Shown: one piece after another, positions 6,208-14,570 of the stretch | How positions within the stretch are numbered: the first letter of the stretch is position 1 | Layout of the letters: every line of letters starts with the position of its first letter | NCBI GenBank assembly: GCA_910587295.1 | Contig: CAJULP010000088.1 | Span: 1 to 64,000 of the forward strand | Origin: an uncultured Lachnospiraceae bacterium | GTDB lineage: Bacteria; Bacillota; Clostridia; Lachnospirales; Lachnospiraceae | Direction: 5' to 3' | DNA: 64,000 nt | Program-made: the position numbers and the translations under genes | The notes under the pieces: model-generated | The model's database searches: none | The model's input: only the letters and a program-made list of their open reading frames with translations | Told to the model about the DNA's origin: nothing

Positions 6208-6666
6208 ATGGCTAGTAAAGATTTTTCTAATAAATTAAAATCACTGCGTTTGAAAGCTGGGTATAGCCAAAAAGACGTGTATGAACATTTTAAGATTCCC
6301 CAATCTACGTTCAGCTCATGGGAAGTTGGTAAATCGGAGCCATCAGGCGAAATGCTCATAAAACTATGCGAATTCTATAAATGCGATATGGTAAAAGAAT
6401 TTTCATCAGATAATGACATAACTTATATAGAATGGGATATGCTTGAAAAATACCGTGCCCTCGACCCTCACGGAAAAGAAATGGTAGACTTCACTCTCCT
6501 AAAGGAATGGGAACGCTCTACTGCAGAAGCAGAAAAATCAAATGTTGTTCCGTTAACTTTAAAAGAAGATACTACATATTATGTCAATGCCGCCCACCCG
6601 ATTGAGGACGCAACCGAGGAAGATAAATTATTCGATGAAAACCTTATGGATGATGAAAATTTCTAG
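6208..6666 (+). CDS. CI-like XRE repressor
   Basis: 152 residues. The N-terminal HTH spans residues 6-60 (LKSLRLKAGYSQKDVYEHFK, IPQSTFSSWEVGKSEPS). A helical segment follows and the C-terminus is strongly acidic (EDATEEDKLFDENLMDDENF). There is no LexA-type S24 peptidase domain, so induction would not be RecA self-cleavage. The next gene is an ImmA/IrrE protease, which fits the ImmR/ImmA mode where the protease cleaves the repressor. Confidence 0.8.
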   Translation: MASKDFSNKLKSLRLKAGYSQKDVYEHFKIPQSTFSSWEVGKSEPSGEMLIKLCEFYKCDMVKEFSSDNDITYIEWDMLEKYRALDPHGKEMVDFTLLKEWERSTAEAEKSNVVPLTLKEDTTYYVNAAHPIEDATEEDKLFDENLMDDENF

Positions 6667-6720
6667 TCCGTTTTATAGGACACAAAATTTGCTACAATTC
6701 TATAAAAGGGGATGATTATT

Positions 6721-7179
6721 TTGACTACATACGAAGATATTCTTATGGAAGCGGATGCTAATAACTTGATTACCAAGGAAAAGCCTCTCCGTGCTCACAA
6801 AGGGAGGATAAAAGGGAACCGTATTGCTGTGAACGGTAATTTATCCGAAAGAGAAAAGAAATGTGTTATGGCAGAAGAACTCGGCCACTATTATACTGGG
6901 TACGGTAATATCCTAGACCAATCCCTAATATCCAATAGGAAGCAGGAACTTCACGGAAGGATTTATGCATACAATAAACTTGTTGGCCTTATGGGTATCG
7001 TAGATGCCTATAAAAATCACTGTACAAGCATTTCGGAATCGGCAGAGTTTCTTGATGTAACAGAGGAGTTCTTAAATGACGCATTAAGCCACTATAAAAG
7101 TAAATATGGAAGATATGCAGTTATTGATAACTATGCTATCTTTTTCGAACCCTATATAGCAGTACTGGAGCTAATGTAA
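6721..7179 (+). CDS. ImmA/IrrE-type metallopeptidase
   Basis: About 152 residues. The zinc site is VMAEELGHYYTG (residues about 48-59), a variant of HExxH in which the first His is Glu/Ala-like while the downstream GHYYTG is kept, as in many phage ImmA relatives. A TTG at 6721 is preferred because AAAGGGGATG lies at good spacing and yields MTTYEDIL, the usual family N-terminus; ATG 6712 is the alternative. It follows the repressor by about 50 bases and probably inactivates it on DNA damage. Confidence 0.75.
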   Translation: MTTYEDILMEADANNLITKEKPLRAHKGRIKGNRIAVNGNLSEREKKCVMAEELGHYYTGYGNILDQSLISNRKQELHGRIYAYNKLVGLMGIVDAYKNHCTSISESAEFLDVTEEFLNDALSHYKSKYGRYAVIDNYAIFFEPYIAVLELM

Positions 7180-7238
7180 TTAACGGTTAAACCGCTACGG
7201 CGTTTTAATAAAAAACAAAAGAAAAGAGGGTATTTACC

Positions 7239-7613
7239 ATGATTGATTTCCAAAACAAAGCTTTTGTCAAACTCGTCAAAACTCCTGCCGAATCAGTAAT
7301 GAACGACATTACGCCATTGCTAATCCCCAGTGAAAATGTAATCGGCGCTTACAGATCTATACGTGATTATGTTGTATTTACCGACAAACGTATTATTTCT
7401 GTCAATGTCCAAGGCGTAACCGGAAAGAAAAAAGATTTTACTTCTCTTCCTTATTCCAAAATACAGGCATTTTCTGTTGAGACAGCCGGTGTATTTGATA
7501 TGGACAGTGAATTGGAAATGTATTTTAGCAGTTTAGGAAAAGTTAAATTTGAATTTTCCGGTTCAAGCGATATTGTAAAAATTGGCCAGCTTATCAGCAG
7601 TTTCATTTTATAG
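7239..7613 (+). CDS. PH domain-containing protein
   Basis: The 124-residue protein fits the bacterial PH-domain (DUF1696-like) pattern: SENVIGAYRSIRDYVVFTDKRIISV, then KKKDFTSLPYSKIQAFSVETAG, ending in a helix. The family forms beta-barrel oligomers whose role is unclear and it is frequent in phages and cell-envelope stress loci. No membrane segment. AAAAGAGGG precedes the ATG. Confidence 0.75.
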   Translation: MIDFQNKAFVKLVKTPAESVMNDITPLLIPSENVIGAYRSIRDYVVFTDKRIISVNVQGVTGKKKDFTSLPYSKIQAFSVETAGVFDMDSELEMYFSSLGKVKFEFSGSSDIVKIGQLISSFIL

Positions 7614-7615
7614 CA

Positions 7616-7648
7616 AAAAACCGCCCCTGCGCCAACAGGAACGGTTTT
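7616..7648 (+). terminator. Terminator after the PH-domain gene
   Basis: AAAACCG...CCTG...CAGG...CGGTTTT hairpin followed by TGAC; imperfect stem with T run on its 3' arm. Confidence 0.6.
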
Positions 7649-7763
7649 GACATCCCCGAAGGTGATGCCTTATGAATACATAGTTATAGTATCATCTTTG
7701 GGGGCAGCCTGCAAGCGATTATTTCGCTGGCTGTTATTTTTATACTTAAAAAGGAGGGTGATC

Positions 7764-9041
7764 ATGACAGGCGGAACAAGAAAAAGAGGAAAAACATGGA
7801 GCTACTACTTTGACCTTGGCACGGTAGGCGGCAAACGCCAGAAGAAGGAAAAAGGCGGCTTCAAGACCAAAAAGGAAGCGGAAACGGCACTTGCAAAAGC
7901 TCTAAGCGAATATCACAGCACCGGCCAGATATTTGAACCATCTGAAATTAGCGTATCCGATTACCTTGACCAGTGGTATGACCTGTACTGCAGGCCTAAC
8001 CTGAAATACAACACACAGGTCAATTACCTGACTATCATGGGGAAGCACCTTAAACCCCAGTTCGGCTGTTTCAAGCTGAAAACCCTCACACCCGCCGCTA
8101 TCCAAGAATATGCAAATAATTTAAAAATGAATGGATTTGCAAAGAACCACGTAGATGGGATCTTGTCCGTGTTCAGCACCGCCCTGGACTACGCCGTGGA
8201 GCCGCTCCATTACCTGCCCGCTAACCCGATGCAGTATGTAAAGCACCCGAAAGCTGACCGGAAAACTCGTGAAAGGATTATCCTGTCTTTGGATGAATGG
8301 CAGCGGATAATAGATCGCTTTCCTTCAGGGTCACGTTTCCATATTCCCCTAATGATCGGGTTTTATACCGGCCTGCGGATCAGTGAAACCTTTGCCTTGA
8401 CATGGGATGACATAGACCTTGAAAACAAGACCTTGACCGTCAATAAGCAAATTGTAAAGCGGAACTTCGGGGCTGATGTCCGCAAAGCAGTTGAAAGAAC
8501 CGGAAAAAGGGAATTGCATTCCTCATGGTATTTTGCCACGCCAAAGACCGTGACCTCAACACGTACCATAAAGTTTGGTGACACCCTTTGTCAGGCATTA
8601 AGACAGGAGCATACCGCCCAGCTGAAAAACGAACTGAAATACGGGGAATACTACACTATCCATGTTTTAAAGAAGGAAAAGGATGAAAAGGGGGAAGACA
8701 TCCAGCGAATTATCCCCGTCCAGAAATGCATTGAGTCATCCCTGCCCCGTGTGCGCATGGTGTGTGTGACAGAAGACGGGGGATATACTTCCACGGATTC
8801 GTTTAAGTACTGTTCACGTGTGATCCACAAGGAACTACTGCTTGCTTTTGATTACCATTCCCTGCGGCACACCCACGCCACGATCCTGATCGAGTCCGGC
8901 GCTGACGTGAAGGACGTGCAGGTTCGGTTGGGTCATTCCAATATTCAGACCACCTTGCAGACTTACGTGCATGACACTGACGTGATGGCATCACGTTCCG
9001 TTGATATCTTTGAACAGGCGACCAGCCTGAAAACTTCATGA
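7764..9041 (+). CDS. int: Tyrosine site-specific integrase
   Basis: 425 residues from ATG 7764 after AAGGAGGG (the longer frame from 7647 runs through the terminator). Residues 1-50 form an AP2-like arm-binding domain (GGTRKRGKTWSYYFDLGTVGG), 60-160 a SAM-like core-binding domain and 180-420 the catalytic domain. Catalytic residues visible are Arg in TGLRISE, His-x-x-Arg in HSLRHTHAT, His in GHSNIQTT and the nucleophile Tyr in TYVHDT. It integrates the element, most likely beside rlmD. Intact. Confidence 0.92.
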   Translation: MTGGTRKRGKTWSYYFDLGTVGGKRQKKEKGGFKTKKEAETALAKALSEYHSTGQIFEPSEISVSDYLDQWYDLYCRPNLKYNTQVNYLTIMGKHLKPQFGCFKLKTLTPAAIQEYANNLKMNGFAKNHVDGILSVFSTALDYAVEPLHYLPANPMQYVKHPKADRKTRERIILSLDEWQRIIDRFPSGSRFHIPLMIGFYTGLRISETFALTWDDIDLENKTLTVNKQIVKRNFGADVRKAVERTGKRELHSSWYFATPKTVTSTRTIKFGDTLCQALRQEHTAQLKNELKYGEYYTIHVLKKEKDEKGEDIQRIIPVQKCIESSLPRVRMVCVTEDGGYTSTDSFKYCSRVIHKELLLAFDYHSLRHTHATILIESGADVKDVQVRLGHSNIQTTLQTYVHDTDVMASRSVDIFEQATSLKTS

Positions 9042-9053
9042 TAAAAAAGAGAA

Positions 9054-9093
9054 AGAGGGCTGACAGCAAAAGTTCACCGCTGTTTAGCCCTCT
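9054..9093 (+). terminator. Terminator after integrase
   Basis: AGAGGGCT and AGCCCTCT with inner GACAGC/GCTGTT pairs form a long stem directly after the integrase stop. Confidence 0.75.
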
Positions 9094-9099
9094 CTTAAC

Positions 9100-9190
9100 G
9101 TTTTAGGTCATTTTTTTAAATTTCGGTGGCAAATCGGTGGCAAACTACCTATTTTCACACCCTATAAAGCCTTGAAAGCCCTCATTTTAT
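9100..9190. other. Probable attachment-site region at rlmD 3' end
   Basis: The element boundary must fall between the integrase terminator and the last codons of rlmD. The second attachment site lies beyond the left edge, so the core cannot be fixed. Confidence 0.4.
9123..9144 (+). repeat. Tandem 11-bp repeat near the element end
   Basis: TCGGTGGCAAA occurs twice in direct tandem (9123-9133 and 9134-9144), between the integrase and the 3' end of rlmD. Short direct repeats at this place are typical of integrase arm or core sites. Confidence 0.55.
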
Positions 9191-10618
9191 GCGGATTAAA
9201 GACACAACCGTCTCAACGTGCACCGTCATCGGAAACATATCAACCGCCCGCACTCTCTTAATCTCATACCCACCCCCGCAAAGCACCTTAAGATCCCTTG
9301 CCAGCGTAGCGCTGTCGCAGCTCACATAGACAATCCGCTCCGGCCTCATTTTCAGCATAGTCTCTAAGCATGCCGCATCGCAGCCTTTTCTGGGCGGATC
9401 CACCATGATCACATCCGCATAAATATTTTCCTTCTCAAATTTCTCAGGAAGCACTTCCTCTGCCTTCCCTACAAAAAATGCAGCATTCCCAATTCCGTTC
9501 CGAAGTGCGTTTTCCTTGGCATCCCGGATAGCCTGAGGAACAATTTCCACACCATAGACCTCCTTGGCCCGACCTGCTAAAAACAGTGAGATCGTTCCAA
9601 TCCCACAATATAAATCCCACACCGTTTCCTTCCCTGTAAGCCCCGCATACGATAGCGCCAGACTGTACAACTTCTCCGTCTGCACCGGGTTCACCTGGTA
9701 AAATGACAATGGAGAAATGGCAAAGGTGATCCCCTTCCCCTGTAGCTCAAACCCATTTTCCGCATCTCTTACAAAAATGGTATCATTAATGGTACTCCTG
9801 CCCCATATCGTATGGATTTCTTTCCCCATGATCACATTGGTTTTTTCCGTATTAATACTCACGGATATGCTGGTCATACCCTTTATCCGGGAAAGATCGC
9901 AGATCAGCTTCTCCTGTGACGGCAGGAACACGCTTCCACGCTTTTTACCGCTGATCACCAGACAGACCATGATCTCACCGCTGTAGAACCCTTTCCGGAT
10001 CAGCACATGTCGGATTAGTCCTTCCCCCGCAGCTTCCTCATAGGCAGGCACATGGTTTTCCTCCATATACGACAAAACCGTTTCTAAAATTTCCTTATTT
10101 TCCAAAACGCCAAGACCACAGTCCGTATTGGCTATGATACTATGGGTTCTTCCCGCATAAAAACCTGCTATAGGCTTTCCTTCTTTATCCTTTCCAATCG
10201 GGTACTGAGCTTTGTTCCGGTAATGGAAAGGATCTTCCATTCCCACCACAGGCTCCATGACCCCGTCAATAAACTCTGCATCGAAGCCCCCGATACGCAC
10301 CAGGTTATTCCTGACTTTCGATTGTTTAAATTCCAACTGGCGTTCATAGTCCATAGCCTGTATCTGGCAGCCGCCGCATTGTTTATGAAAACCGCATATC
10401 GGTTCCACACGAAAAGGAGAAGGCTCTACGACCTTCTCTAATCTTCCATAAGCATAATTTTTTTTGGTACGGGTGACACGGATCTGAACCGTATCGCCAA
10501 TGACTGCATCTTTCACGAAAAAGGGATAGCCACTTATCTTACCAATCCCTTCTCCTTCCGATGTGATATCCTCAATCTCCACCGTCAAGATCTGATTTTT
10601 TTCGTAGGGCATACTCAT
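9182..10618 (-). CDS. rlmD: 23S rRNA (uracil-5-)-methyltransferase, RlmD/RlmCD type
   Basis: About 478 residues. Residues 5-65 are a TRAM RNA-binding domain; an iron-sulfur motif CGFHKQCGGC lies near residues 75-84. The C-terminal Rossmann domain holds DLYCGIGTISLFLA and MVDPPRKGC, and the catalytic cysteine is in VYVSCDSATLARD. It uses S-adenosylmethionine to form m5U in 23S rRNA; Gram-positives often have one enzyme for two sites. The start at MSMPYEKN has AGGAAGGGG; the GTG at 10633 lies too close to the upstream stop. The gene is complete despite the adjacent integrated element. Confidence 0.9.
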   Translation of the reverse strand: MSMPYEKNQILTVEIEDITSEGEGIGKISGYPFFVKDAVIGDTVQIRVTRTKKNYAYGRLEKVVEPSPFRVEPICGFHKQCGGCQIQAMDYERQLEFKQSKVRNNLVRIGGFDAEFIDGVMEPVVGMEDPFHYRNKAQYPIGKDKEGKPIAGFYAGRTHSIIANTDCGLGVLENKEILETVLSYMEENHVPAYEEAAGEGLIRHVLIRKGFYSGEIMVCLVISGKKRGSVFLPSQEKLICDLSRIKGMTSISVSINTEKTNVIMGKEIHTIWGRSTINDTIFVRDAENGFELQGKGITFAISPLSFYQVNPVQTEKLYSLALSYAGLTGKETVWDLYCGIGTISLFLAGRAKEVYGVEIVPQAIRDAKENALRNGIGNAAFFVGKAEEVLPEKFEKENIYADVIMVDPPRKGCDAACLETMLKMRPERIVYVSCDSATLARDLKVLCGGGYEIKRVRAVDMFPMTVHVETVVSLIRIK

Positions 10619-10633
10619 CCACCCCTTCCTCAC

Positions 10634-11578
10634 TTACTCCATGCCGGTTCCCCGCAGATTGGAATCAAACAACCGGTTAAATCCCATCCATCCTGTTTCC
10701 GTGGCATTATCCAAAAGCTCCGTAAAAGTTTCCAATTTTGCGTCTGTGTTGTCCGCAAAATTCAGCGCCAGTGCCTCCATGATCGCAGGTTTTTTGGGGG
10801 AACCAAATTCATACTCTCCATGATGAGCCAGAATACAGTGTTTCAACTCACTGGCAAGTAAAACCGGAAATCCCGGAATCTTACGGATCCTTTCGCTGAC
10901 CATTTCCGTTCCGATCACAATATGTCCTAAAAACTGCCCTTCCTCCGTATAATCATTTTGAGGGAATAAGGACAGCTCTTTCACCTTTCCCATATCATGG
11001 CAGATCGCCGCACTAATCAGCAGATCCCTATTTAGTTTCGGATACGCCTGACAATAAAACTCACAAAGTCTTACCACACTTAGGGTATGCTGCAGCAACC
11101 CTCCTACAAACCCATGATGGACAGTCTTGGCAGCAGATGATTTTTTAAACAATGTGATAAAATCCTGATCCGCCACAAAAAAATCCTGAAGCAGTTCATT
11201 TAAAAAAGGATTTTTTACCTTATCAATATAGACAAGTAATTCCGCATACATATCCTCTATATTATATTTGCTTACAGGCAGGTAGTCGGCAGGGTCAAAT
11301 TCACCCTCCTGACACTTCCTGACCCTCTTCACATTCACCTGCAGCGCACCCTGAAAACAGGTAATATCTCCATGCACTTCTATATAATCCAGAGAATCAA
11401 ACTCCGCAATCCCCGCATGATTCGGATCCCAGACCTTGGCATCGACCGTTCCCGTCTTATCCTGCAAAATAAGGCTGTCATAGGGCTTCCCGTTTTTGGT
11501 CACGGCAGATACCTTATGCTTACAAAGATAAATACCAAGCATCCTGTCTCCGTCTTTATATTCCTTGATATATTTCAT
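10634..11578 (-). CDS. yhaM: YhaM-type 3'-5' exoribonuclease (OB fold plus HD domain)
   Basis: 314 residues. An N-terminal OB-fold nucleic acid-binding domain (residues about 10-95, DSLILQDKTGTVDAKVWD) precedes an HD phosphohydrolase domain with HHGFVGGLLQHT and the ICHDMGKV metal motif, then ILAHHGEYEFGSPKKP. This is the family layout of B. subtilis YhaM, a manganese-dependent exonuclease trimming RNA and DNA 3' ends. It directly precedes rlmD on the same strand, so both RNA-acting genes are probably co-transcribed. Confidence 0.9.
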   Translation of the reverse strand: MKYIKEYKDGDRMLGIYLCKHKVSAVTKNGKPYDSLILQDKTGTVDAKVWDPNHAGIAEFDSLDYIEVHGDITCFQGALQVNVKRVRKCQEGEFDPADYLPVSKYNIEDMYAELLVYIDKVKNPFLNELLQDFFVADQDFITLFKKSSAAKTVHHGFVGGLLQHTLSVVRLCEFYCQAYPKLNRDLLISAAICHDMGKVKELSLFPQNDYTEEGQFLGHIVIGTEMVSERIRKIPGFPVLLASELKHCILAHHGEYEFGSPKKPAIMEALALNFADNTDAKLETFTELLDNATETGWMGFNRLFDSNLRGTGME

Positions 11579-11610
11579 ACTGATCCCCGTTTCTATTTCT
11601 CTTTATTTTA

Positions 11611-12933
11611 TTATCCGTTTTTCATGCTTAGTACAGCGCTTACTTCCATCTCCGTATAGCCTTCCGGACCTTCACGCATCAGGTCCACCGCAATCGTTTC
11701 TTCAGGCCGGAATGACTGCAAAGCTATTACAAGGTCATGATAACTGGCGATCTCCAGCTCATTGATGCGCACCACCACATCTCCGCTTTGGATTCCGGCA
11801 TCCATGGCAGGTGAATCCATGTCAATCTCCGTAATATAGGCACCCACCGGAACCCCTAAAGCTTCATTTGCCTCCGTAGTCACATCCACTCCATAAACGC
11901 CAAAATAAGCAATACTTTTATCATTAGATAAGCTTTCCACCACTTTTTTTAATTCCGTGATGCCAATGGCACTAATGATATTTTTCATGTCTTCCCCATT
12001 ATATGACATATCCACCATGCCGATCACCTGACCTCTGAGGTTGACCAGTACGCCGCTGGCATTGGTACTTCCATATATGTCTGTGGTCATATACTTATAA
12101 TTGGAATCCGGCAGCCGGATACTGTTCCCCGTGGAAGTGATATTCCCATAACATATAGAACCTTCTGTGCCTGTTGGCCTTCCCAGCGCAATAACGGGAG
12201 TTCCTTCCAGACCGCCCGCTGCGGAAGTTCCCAGGTTCACTACTTTAACCATATCAGCCGTAGAGACATTTAACATTGCTTTCGAAATAGCAATGATCCC
12301 ATAACCCGTATTGTTATCTATCTTTTTGATAAATGCATCATATTCCAGTCCGTCCTTAAAAGTAACTTTTACGGAATCCGCATCTTCAATGCTGCTGATA
12401 TCGGCAAGAATCAGTAATTCTCTTTTGTTATCGGCAACGATCACACCGGAGACCACGCCTTCGTTCTCATAAACATTATCCAGCCAGCCTACGTCCGAGG
12501 TAACGCCTACAACGCTTACCATAGAATTTTGAACCTCTCTGGCAACCTGGTTAAGACTGTTTGTCAGAGAAAGGTACTCGTCCGTTCCCATGTTGATCTT
12601 CGAAAGCAGCCGGGCAATGATCTTTTCTTCCTCCAGTACCGGCACCGGGGTAGGCTCCGGCTGCATCTGAGATTCATCCACGATCATATCTTCCGGCAGG
12701 ATTTCGTTTTCTTCCGGTTCCTCCGGAAAAACTACCGGATCCGGTTCTTCTTCCGGATACAGCTTATTGTTGATCACAGGCTCTAAAAGCAAAAACGTGA
12801 CACAGGCCACCAGACCAAAAATAACTGCCATTGCCACCGTAAGCAGCATACGCCGGACCAGCTTCCTTCTATTTAACGGTCTTTGTTTAATGGTTTCTTT
12901 CATGAAATCAGAATGATTCTGGTTTTCTTCCAT
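11611..12933 (-). CDS. HtrA-like membrane protein with PDZ domain, catalytic residues lost
   Basis: 440 residues. One membrane segment (about 30-52), a Glu/Pro-rich linker, a trypsin-like domain (about 115-320) and a C-terminal PDZ domain (about 335-425, PVGAYITEIDMDSPAMDAGI). The usual GNSGG is here STNASGVLVN, so the serine is replaced by alanine. The histidine strand reads LLILADISS and the aspartate position GYGIIAIS, so the triad appears absent. It is probably a scaffold or sensor, not a protease. The start at 12933 was chosen after AGGGAAAG; a longer frame would run through the tRNA gene. Confidence 0.8.
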   Translation of the reverse strand: MEENQNHSDFMKETIKQRPLNRRKLVRRMLLTVAMAVIFGLVACVTFLLLEPVINNKLYPEEEPDPVVFPEEPEENEILPEDMIVDESQMQPEPTPVPVLEEEKIIARLLSKINMGTDEYLSLTNSLNQVAREVQNSMVSVVGVTSDVGWLDNVYENEGVVSGVIVADNKRELLILADISSIEDADSVKVTFKDGLEYDAFIKKIDNNTGYGIIAISKAMLNVSTADMVKVVNLGTSAAGGLEGTPVIALGRPTGTEGSICYGNITSTGNSIRLPDSNYKYMTTDIYGSTNASGVLVNLRGQVIGMVDMSYNGEDMKNIISAIGITELKKVVESLSNDKSIAYFGVYGVDVTTEANEALGVPVGAYITEIDMDSPAMDAGIQSGDVVVRINELEIASYHDLVIALQSFRPEETIAVDLMREGPEGYTEMEVSAVLSMKNG

Positions 12934-13003
12934 CTTCTTTCCCTGTACGCCCCTTAGTATAAAAAATTGATAGCCATCTCCTTTTGAAGATGGCCATTTG
13001 CAG

Positions 13004-13077
<74 letters not shown>

Positions 13078-13205
13078 ATATTCAATTTAATTTCTCAAGA
13101 CAATGTACATCATACAATTTTTACAACTAATTGTCAATGTTTGTACTATAATATTTTTAATTTTTATGCTACGATATAAAAACTCAAGATAAAAAGGAGT
13201 TTAAC

Positions 13206-14570
13206 ATGAAGGCAAAAATAACTAATATGACCGAAGGATCTCCTTCAAAGCTGATCATCACCTTTGCACTCCCATTAATGGTCGGCAATATATTCCAGCA
13301 GCTTTACACCGTCATTGACACCATGGTAGTAGGACGGGCCCTTGGTGTGTCCGCACTGGCCGCCCTCGGCGCAACGGATTGGCTGAACTGGTTGTTTTCC
13401 GGGCTGGTACAGGGATTTGCACAGGGATTTTCCATCTTGATGGCACAGGAATTTGGGTCTGGGAATTATAAAAGACTTCGTAAAGTCATTTTTAATTCCC
13501 TTATCCTTTCCGTCATCTGTTCTCTGCTGATCCTGGTCATAAGCCAGGCATGTGCCCACCCGATCCTTACACTATTACATACGCCGGATGATATTATGGA
13601 CAATTCCCTGTTGTACCTGCGGATCATCTTTCTTGGTATGCCCGTCATCATGGCATACAATCTGTCCGCTTCCATCCTGCGCTCCTTAGGAGACAGTAAG
13701 ACACCCCTCCATGCCATGATAGCGGCGTCAATTACCAATATTGTGCTGGATCTTATTTTTGTTCTTATTTTCCACTGGGGCATTGCAGGCGCCGCCATAG
13801 CAACCCTGTTAGCCCAGCTTCTATCCAGTGTTTACTGCTTTTATTTTATCCGGCGGATTGAAATACTGAAAACCGCCAAGGAAGAACTTGTGATGGAAAA
13901 AGCCATCTGCGGAAAACTGCTTCTACTCAGTTCCCCTATTGCCTTCCAAAACACTGTCATCTTTATCGGCGGCATGATTGTTCAGTCCGTGGTCAACAGC
14001 TTTGGTGTTCTGTTCATCGCCGGGTTTACCGCTACCAATAAGCTTTACGGCATATTGGAAAGCGCCGCTACTTCCTACGGCTATTCCATGAGCACTTATG
14101 CCGGTCAGAACCTGGGTGCAGGAAATATAAAGAGAATACGTAAAGGTGTCCGCAGCGCAATGCTGATCGCTCTTGCCACCTCCTTTACCATTTCTTTCAT
14201 CATGCTGCTCCTTGGCCGGTATATTTTGACCTGGTTTTTATCCGGCGATCCTGCCCAGATTGAAGCGGCTTTGGAAATCGCCTACCATTACCTTGCCATT
14301 ATGAGCTTGTTTCTTTCTACCTTGTACTTGCTTTATATCATCCGTTCCACATTGCAGGGCACCGGTGATACCTTTATGCCCTTCGTCTCCGGCATTGCCG
14401 AATTTGTCATGCGGGTAGGCGCAGCCCTGATCCTGCCCCGGTTTCTTGGACAGGACGGCATTTTTTATGCGGAGATTCTCGCCTGGATAGGAGCAGACGT
14501 CATCTTACTTGGCGCTTACATTTACCATGTATGCCAATGGAGCAGGCTGCCCAATGCCCAAAATACTTAA
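13206..14570 (+). CDS. MATE-family multidrug/metabolite exporter
   Basis: 454 residues with about 12 membrane segments in two homologous halves. The N-terminus MTEGSPSKLIITFALPLMVGNIFQQLY and the TMVVGRALG motif are typical of the Firmicutes branch of MATE exporters, which use Na+ or H+ gradients. AAAAGGAG precedes the ATG. It overlaps the end of the convergent antiporter operon by four bases. Substrate unknown. Confidence 0.9.
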   Translation: MKAKITNMTEGSPSKLIITFALPLMVGNIFQQLYTVIDTMVVGRALGVSALAALGATDWLNWLFSGLVQGFAQGFSILMAQEFGSGNYKRLRKVIFNSLILSVICSLLILVISQACAHPILTLLHTPDDIMDNSLLYLRIIFLGMPVIMAYNLSASILRSLGDSKTPLHAMIAASITNIVLDLIFVLIFHWGIAGAAIATLLAQLLSSVYCFYFIRRIEILKTAKEELVMEKAICGKLLLLSSPIAFQNTVIFIGGMIVQSVVNSFGVLFIAGFTATNKLYGILESAATSYGYSMSTYAGQNLGAGNIKRIRKGVRSAMLIALATSFTISFIMLLLGRYILTWFLSGDPAQIEAALEIAYHYLAIMSLFLSTLYLLYIIRSTLQGTGDTFMPFVSGIAEFVMRVGAALILPRFLGQDGIFYAEILAWIGADVILLGAYIYHVCQWSRLPNAQNT

